In this document: positions 59,556 through 64,000 of the stretch, in pieces | Numbering within the stretch: the stretch's first letter is position 1 | Layout of the letters: the number at the start of each line of letters is the position of its first letter | Notes under the pieces: generated by a model | Database searches by the model: none | What the model saw: only the letters and a program-made list of their open reading frames with translations | Told to the model about the DNA's origin: nothing | Assembly: GCF_020982545.1 (NCBI RefSeq) | Contig: NZ_JAJKLK010000009.1 | Location: forward strand, 124,001-188,000 | DNA from: Streptomyces sp. MNU76 | GTDB taxonomy: Bacteria; Actinomycetota; Actinomycetes; Streptomycetales; Streptomycetaceae | DNA: 64,000 bases | Reading direction: 5' to 3' | Position numbers and translations under genes: made by a program

Positions 59556-61784
59556 CTAGCTCACCCGTACCGACTTCTCCACCGTGACCTGGTCGATGTC
59601 CGTCGTGCGGACCGTGAGCTTCATCGTCCACTTGCCGGGCAGGGGGAGTTGGAGGGTGTCCGTGGCCCAGTAGCCGCCGCGGTCGGTGAGCTTCGCGTCG
59701 ATCGGGCCGATCTTCTGGGACTTCAGGGTGAACGTGAGACGCAGTTCCGGAACGGTGGCGATGCCGTCGTCGGGGCCGAAGACCACGGCCTGCACGGAGT
59801 TCTTGCCCACCCGCCCCGGACCGAGGTCGATCTGGACCTTGCCGTGGCCGTTCGGGGTGCCGACGTCGAAGGGGACCGTCGACGAGGAGGCCGTGACCCC
59901 GCCGGCCGCCTGCCCCGCGCTCTCGTCGGCGATCTCCGCCGCCGCCCGCCCCGGCAGGGTCCCCGTCAACACGGTGGTGATCACCAGCACGACGACCGCG
60001 ACGGTGAACTCCGCGAGCACGGAGCGCCTGAGCCCCTGGCGGGGCAGATCGCCGGGGGAATCCTCGGGAGACGGTGAGGTGGAAGAGTCGGAGGAGGTGG
60101 AGGAGTCGGAGGAGGTGGAGGAGTCGGAGGAGGTGGGGTGGAGGAGCCGGAGGGGACCGACGTGTCGGCAGAGTTCGCCGCACTCACCGGCCTCGCCGCA
60201 TCCGACGAGCCCTCGCCCTCCCCTGATCGCCCGCACCACCCGAAGCCCGGTCGGCGGCGTCATCGGCAGCGTCGGCCGCCTTGCCGGCCCCACCCGCTCG
60301 GGCACCCGCTCAGGCACCCGCTCGGACACCCCTGCCGTCACCTTCACCGCCGCCGAGACCGCCACAGCCGCCGAGACCGCCGCCGGCACGGCCGCGCCAG
60401 CCTGCTCAGGAACCTCGCCCGACTCACGCACCTCTCCCTGCTCACGAACCTCACCCCGCTCCCGCCCTTCGGCCGCCCCCACCCGGCCCGTCCAGCGCCG
60501 CGAGAACCCCGCCGCCGCCAGCAGAAGCAGCACCGCGACCAGCTTGGCGACGAGGACCTCCCCGTATGCCGTGGAGGTGAAGGCGGACCAGGAGCCGAGG
60601 CCGCGCCAGGACTGGTAGACGCCGGTGACGACCAGGACGACCACCGAGACGAAGGCGAGCCGGGAGAACCGGTGGACCACGGCGGCCGTCAGCGTCCTCG
60701 GCGCGCGGTACAGGACGGTCAGCAGTGCGGTCAGCCCGCCCAACCAGACGGCCATGGCGAGCAGATGCAGCACGGAGGAGGTCATCGCGACCGGCACCTG
60801 GATACCGGCGGAGGCATGCTCCGCGGCCGCCCAGGTCCCGGCGAGACCGACGCAGAGCAGCGCACCGCAGACGAGCGCGCCCTTCCCCCACTCCTGCCGG
60901 TCCCCCTGACGACGTACGCGTACGAGGAGGAAGGCGGCCACCGCGAGCAGGCCCAGCCGGGCCAGCAGCGCGAGTCCCGGCCGGCTGACCAGCGTGTCGC
61001 GCAGCAGGGAGAGGTCGAGCGCCGCCCCGATCCCGCTGCCCCGCTCGTACGGTCCACGGAGCAGCAGCAGGGCCGCCGAGGCCAGCAGCAGGGCCAGCCA
61101 GCCGGACAGCAGCAGCTTGCGCAGCACCTCGCTCGGCCCGCCGAGCACGGCCGCCAGGAAGAAGGTCACGCCGATGAGCAGGGCGAGGGCGCCGTACGCG
61201 AAGTAGCGGGTGATGTCGTAAAGGGACGAGGTGAGCGGGTCCTCGGTGAGGTCGGCGGGGAGGGCCGCGGCGATCGCGGAGGGCTCGCCGACGGAGAAGA
61301 TCAGGGCGCCCGAGATGGGGTGACTGTCGGCCGAGATCACCCGCCAGGCGATCGTGTACGTGCCGTCGCCGAGGCCGGTGGGGAGGGTGACCCGAGCCGT
61401 GTCGGCCCGGCCGCCCGCGCGCCCCGGCTTGCCCGTGTCGACCGCCCGGTTCTCCGGGTCGATGACGCGGAAGGAGTCCTCCAGGAGGCTTACCGACTCG
61501 GTGAAGCGGAGGGTGATATCGCGGGGAGCGGCGTCGAGGACGCTTCCGTCGACGGGATCGCTTCCCTTGAGAGCGGCGTGCGCGGACGCCGTGCCCGCCC
61601 CGCCGAGGAGGAACAGGACCAGCACGGTGCCCAGCAGCACCAGGCGCTGAACGCCTCGGTCCCGCCGACCGACCGGCCCTCCGCCCCGTCCGGAGCCCCG
61701 GCCTCCGACCCGACCCTCGAGAGAGGTCGCCGTCCGGCCTCCGGATCCGCCGGTGGCCCCGCCGGTTCCGTCATGTCGCCTCAC
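59556..61784 (-). CDS. CopC/CopD copper resistance fusion protein
   Basis: A start near GTG 61784 gives about 742 aa. A signal helix (LVLLGTVLVLFLLGGAGTAS) is followed by the CopC domain with the copper-ligand His at its mature start (AHAALKGSDPVDGSVLDAAP) and VISADSHPISGALIFSVGEP. The CopD membrane region with about eight helices follows (YFAYGALALLIGVTFFLAAV, HLLAMAVWLGGLTALLTVLY). Then comes a low-complexity Ser/Asp tract (15-bp DNA repeats near 60081-60140) and a C-terminal extracellular domain. It probably handles copper at the membrane. The frame is open upstream with no stop as far as the cupin gene, so the start is uncertain. Confidence 0.85.
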   Translation of the reverse strand: MRRHDGTGGATGGSGGRTATSLEGRVGGRGSGRGGGPVGRRDRGVQRLVLLGTVLVLFLLGGAGTASAHAALKGSDPVDGSVLDAAPRDITLRFTESVSLLEDSFRVIDPENRAVDTGKPGRAGGRADTARVTLPTGLGDGTYTIAWRVISADSHPISGALIFSVGEPSAIAAALPADLTEDPLTSSLYDITRYFAYGALALLIGVTFFLAAVLGGPSEVLRKLLLSGWLALLLASAALLLLRGPYERGSGIGAALDLSLLRDTLVSRPGLALLARLGLLAVAAFLLVRVRRQGDRQEWGKGALVCGALLCVGLAGTWAAAEHASAGIQVPVAMTSSVLHLLAMAVWLGGLTALLTVLYRAPRTLTAAVVHRFSRLAFVSVVVLVVTGVYQSWRGLGSWSAFTSTAYGEVLVAKLVAVLLLLAAAGFSRRWTGRVGAAEGRERGEVREQGEVRESGEVPEQAGAAVPAAVSAAVAVSAAVKVTAGVSERVPERVPERVGPARRPTLPMTPPTGLRVVRAIRGGRGLVGCGEAGECGELCRHVGPLRLLHPTSSDSSTSSDSSTSSDSSTSPSPEDSPGDLPRQGLRRSVLAEFTVAVVVLVITTVLTGTLPGRAAAEIADESAGQAAGGVTASSSTVPFDVGTPNGHGKVQIDLGPGRVGKNSVQAVVFGPDDGIATVPELRLTFTLKSQKIGPIDAKLTDRGGYWATDTLQLPLPGKWTMKLTVRTTDIDQVTVEKSVRVS

Positions 61785-62099
61785 GCCTCTGTCCTCGCCG
61801 CCGGTCTCGACCCGTTCCCGTTGCCGTTCCCGCGCCCAGTCCCCTTCCCATTCCTGGGTTCGGGTACGGCCTTCGTCCCAGCCCCAGCCCTTGGCCATGT
61901 CGTCGACGGGGTCGCTGTACCTGCCTCGGTCCACGTAGTGCTCCGGATCCACGGTCGCCGGCTCTCGGACTCCTCGAACAGGTACGCACACCGCGAACGC
62001 CGCGTTCAACGCGATCCGCACCCTCCGCTCCAGCCCCGACGACGTGACGCCCCGTCCCGCCACACGTCCCGCCACGTCCCGCCCCTGGCCGCCGTCGTC

Positions 62100-62582
62100 C
62101 CTACGCCCGCCCCAGCTCCCTGTCTCCGCGGCCCGGTCCGGGTACAGCCGAGCCAGCTCCGCGGCGTCCCCGTGCTCGTACCCCTCGTACGTGAACCCCG
62201 GCGCCATCGTGCACCCGAACAAGGTCCAGCCCCCACCACCGCCCAGCACCCGCGCCCCCATCCAGGTCCCCGCGGGCACGACGTACTGCACGTGCTGTCC
62301 GTCGAGCACGTCCGGCCCGAGGACGACGATCCGCGAGGACCCGTCCGGGGCGAGCAGCAGCATCCGCAGCGGATCGCCGAGGTGGTAGTGCCAGATCTCG
62401 TCGCCGGGCAGCCGATGCAGGGCGGAGTAGTCGCCGGGTTCGGTGGTGAGCAGGGCGACGATCGCGGTCCCCTCGGGCCGCCCGTCACCCCGCTCGGGCC
62501 CGGCCCACGTCTGACGGAAACGTCCGCCCTCGCGCGGTATGGGCTCCAACTCGTAGTGCGCTATGAGGTCTTCGGGAGTCAT
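62100..62582 (-). CDS. DUF985/cupin_5 protein, no stop before the CopC/CopD frame
   Basis: ATG at 62582 gives MTPEDLIAHYELEPIPREGG, then FRQTWAGPERGDGRPEGTAI, HRLPGDEIWHYHLGDPLRML (cupin motif) and GWTLFGCTMAPGFTYEGYEH, all typical of cupin_5. The cupin part should end around 62100-62140. No in-frame stop follows for another 2.5 kb, so the frame is continuous with CopC/CopD to 59556 (1008 aa in all). A lost stop, an indel error or a genuine fusion are possible. The intervening text (LERRVRIALNAAFAVCVPVR, YVDRGRYSDPVDDMAKGWGW) also looks coding. The feature end is approximate. Confidence 0.8.
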
Positions 62583-62610
62583 CCGCCCGAGGTTACGCCC
62601 ACCACCCGAA

Positions 62611-63240
62611 CTACTGACCGAGCACGGTCTCCCGCCGCAGGAAGGCCAACCGGGCCCGCTTCTCGGGCAGATACACCTCCGGCAGATCGATCTCCGGCAG
62701 TACGACGGCCGGCCCGGACTCGAACCCCTGCCGGGTGAACCGCGCGATCGCCTTCTCGTTCCGCTCGTCGGGGTCGACGACCACCCGCCGCCGGTCCAGC
62801 CCGACGAACACGTACGAGGTGAAGGCCGCCAGCACCGCGGACGACCACCCCGGCCGCGCTCCCGCCTCCCCGGCGGGCGCCAGCAGCACATGGACGCCGA
62901 TGTCCCCGGGCTGGACGTCGTAGCACTCGCCGACCCGGTCGGCCTCGGGCTCGTACGTCTGCAGCAGCCCGACGGGCTCGCCGTCGCGCACCGCGAGGTA
63001 GGCGTGGTGCGTGTCGAAGGCCTCCAGGCCCTCGTAGATCTCCCGGACCTGCTCCTCCGTGAGCCCGTTCATGCCCCAGAACGCGGCCCTCGGTTCCCGC
63101 ACCCAGCCGTGCACCACGGCGGCGTCGGCCTTCGCGTCCAACGGCAGGATCCGCACGGTCCCGAACCCGCCCGCCTCCTGCTCGTGCACGGCCGCACGAT
63201 CGGCGTACGACGCACGGGGCTCCTGGGACTCAACGGTCAT
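62611..63240 (-). CDS. siderophore-type GNAT acetyltransferase (IucB/AlcB-like)
   Basis: The 209-aa product from ATG 63240 (MTVESQEPRASYADRAAVHE) contains the IucB-like core: HGWVREPRAAFWGMNGLTEE, YLAVRDGEPVGLLQTYEPEA, GDIGVHVLLAPAGEAGARPG and VVVDPDERNEKAIARFTRQG. Such enzymes N-acylate hydroxylysine-type side chains in siderophore synthesis. Its start overlaps the penicillin-acylase-like gene by 11 nt. No other siderophore genes lie within the window. Confidence 0.83.
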   Translation of the reverse strand: MTVESQEPRASYADRAAVHEQEAGGFGTVRILPLDAKADAAVVHGWVREPRAAFWGMNGLTEEQVREIYEGLEAFDTHHAYLAVRDGEPVGLLQTYEPEADRVGECYDVQPGDIGVHVLLAPAGEAGARPGWSSAVLAAFTSYVFVGLDRRRVVVDPDERNEKAIARFTRQGFESGPAVVLPEIDLPEVYLPEKRARLAFLRRETVLGQ

Positions 63241-64000
63241 GGCGCTTCTCCTCACTGCTGTGGTCGACGTCGACGTCGTCGTCCTTGGTGAACCGGTCCC
63301 AGTCCGTGACGACCGGTACGAGATCTCCCCTGAGCCACAGAGGCAGTTGATCGCGGTGGTGAGGCGATCCGCCGACGCCGGACGCCCCGAACGGCACCAC
63401 CCAGAGGCTGTCCTCGCGCCGGGCCAGATCCCAGACGTACCGGGCGGCGGGCCCACGTGCGCTGAGGTCGGTGATGCCGGGGACGGCGGAGGTGCAGAGC
63501 ACACAGTCGTGATCACCGGCGAGCCCCGGCTCGGGGGCGACGGGCGGACGGCCGCCGGCACCGTCGCCGGGAAGGCCGTCGGCACCGGCACCGGCACGCT
63601 CGTCCGTGCCGCCGCCAGGACGCCCGTCCGCGTCGTCGTCCGGGAGCGCACGCCACGGCACGAGCCTGTGGCTGTCGCCCCAGCGCCCCGTGCCGAGGCC
63701 GGCGACCTCCTCCAGCGCCTCCCGCACGAGCGCGTCCCGGTCGATCCCGTACAACTCCTCGGCCCTCAGCAGATGTTCGAGCGCGAACCCGATCCGCACG
63801 GTCAGCGACAGCCACGGGCGAAAGACCTCGGGGTACGTCGGCGGCACCGCGAGCGCCGCGAAGGCGGGCTCCGCGGCGAGCCGCCGTACGACGGCCCCCC
63901 GCAAGGCCGCGTACGCCGCCGCGTCGACACTGTCGGCCCCCATCCGCCGATCCCACCGGAGCAGCCGCTCGCGCAGCACGGCCGCGGCGGCGTCGGTGGT
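63230..64000 (-). CDS. penicillin acylase family protein, C-terminal part (start beyond window)
   Basis: Only the C-terminal 256 codons are inside the window. They include FRPWLSLTVRIGFALEHLLR, WGDSHRLVPWRALPDDD, DHDCVLCTSAVPGITDLS, RYVWDLARREDSLWVVPFGA and SGVGGSPHHRDQLPLW, the C-terminal signature of penicillin-acylase-type N-terminal nucleophile hydrolases. A low-complexity Gly/Ala/Asp insertion (GRPGGGTDERAGAGADGLPG) lies in the middle. The catalytic serine region is outside. The acetyltransferase is coupled downstream, hinting at an acyl-amide pathway. Confidence 0.88.
   Translation of the reverse strand, partial: TTDAAAAVLRERLLRWDRRMGADSVDAAAYAALRGAVVRRLAAEPAFAALAVPPTYPEVFRPWLSLTVRIGFALEHLLRAEELYGIDRDALVREALEEVAGLGTGRWGDSHRLVPWRALPDDDADGRPGGGTDERAGAGADGLPGDGAGGRPPVAPEPGLAGDHDCVLCTSAVPGITDLSARGPAARYVWDLARREDSLWVVPFGASGVGGSPHHRDQLPLWLRGDLVPVVTDWDRFTKDDDVDVDHSSEEKRHDR

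Noticed and set aside
1..64000. CRISPR arrays
   Set aside because: No regularly spaced direct repeats with unique spacers were found by reading the window, and no cas genes are present.

Overview
The DNA is very GC-rich with strong third-position GC bias, GTG/TTG starts are common, and the core genes (purD, dnaX, a small SRP RNA, tRNA-Ser(GGA), type I gap) look actinobacterial. The window is most likely a Streptomyces chromosome carrying an integrated mobile island.

Layout. 1-3.6 kb is core chromosome: purD (cut by the window edge), dnaX, the SRP RNA and an intact tRNA-Ser(GGA). The 3' half of that tRNA plus its hairpin terminator is repeated at 50.86-50.95 kb with only a few mismatches. The two copies bound an integrated element of about 47.3 kb (3.60-50.93 kb). 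51-64 kb is chromosome again: gap, a GlxA/AraC-type regulator, a K+/H+ antiporter pair, redox and dioxygenase genes, DUF72, CopC/CopD, a cupin, a siderophore-type acetyltransferase and a penicillin-acylase-like protein cut by the edge.

Inside the element, left to right. (a) Defence genes: a PaeR7I/XhoI-like restriction-modification pair, then a compact three-gene operon that reads as short type II CBASS (CD-NTase, E2-like protein, one-TM protein), with the E2 gene split by one base in a G7 run. (b) A mobility core: tyrosine integrase with an unusual C-terminal extension, excisionase, HTH regulator, DnaB/RecA-like replication ATPase, an iteron and hairpin region, DUF2637 protein, MobC and relaxase. 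No TraB/FtsK-type pump is visible, so the element looks mobilizable rather than self-transmissible. (c) Several hypotheticals, then an unfamiliar biosynthesis-like cluster (20.3-33.1 kb): TPR regulator plus folate cyclo-ligase-like protein facing an operon of methyltransferase, DMF-amidohydrolase-like protein, glycosyltransferase, membrane protein, FkbM methyltransferase and histidine phosphatase, then an accessory methionyl-tRNA synthetase and divergent NDP-sugar dehydrogenase and epimerase genes. (d) A rearranged accessory zone (33-50 kb): Mrr-like nuclease, IS3 element, IS110 remnant, 2OG-Fe(II) oxygenase, two oppositely oriented copies of a two-gene module (HTH-domain protein plus XPB/Ssl2-N-like protein), Uma2 nuclease, TPR remnant, and a VapBC-like toxin-antitoxin pair next to the right end.

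Caution: several reading frames (dnaX, E2-like, relaxase, 2OG oxygenase, TPR protein) are each broken by apparent single-base indels, mostly in G/C runs. dnaX is essential and lies outside the island, so some of these breaks are probably base-calling errors rather than true pseudogenes.
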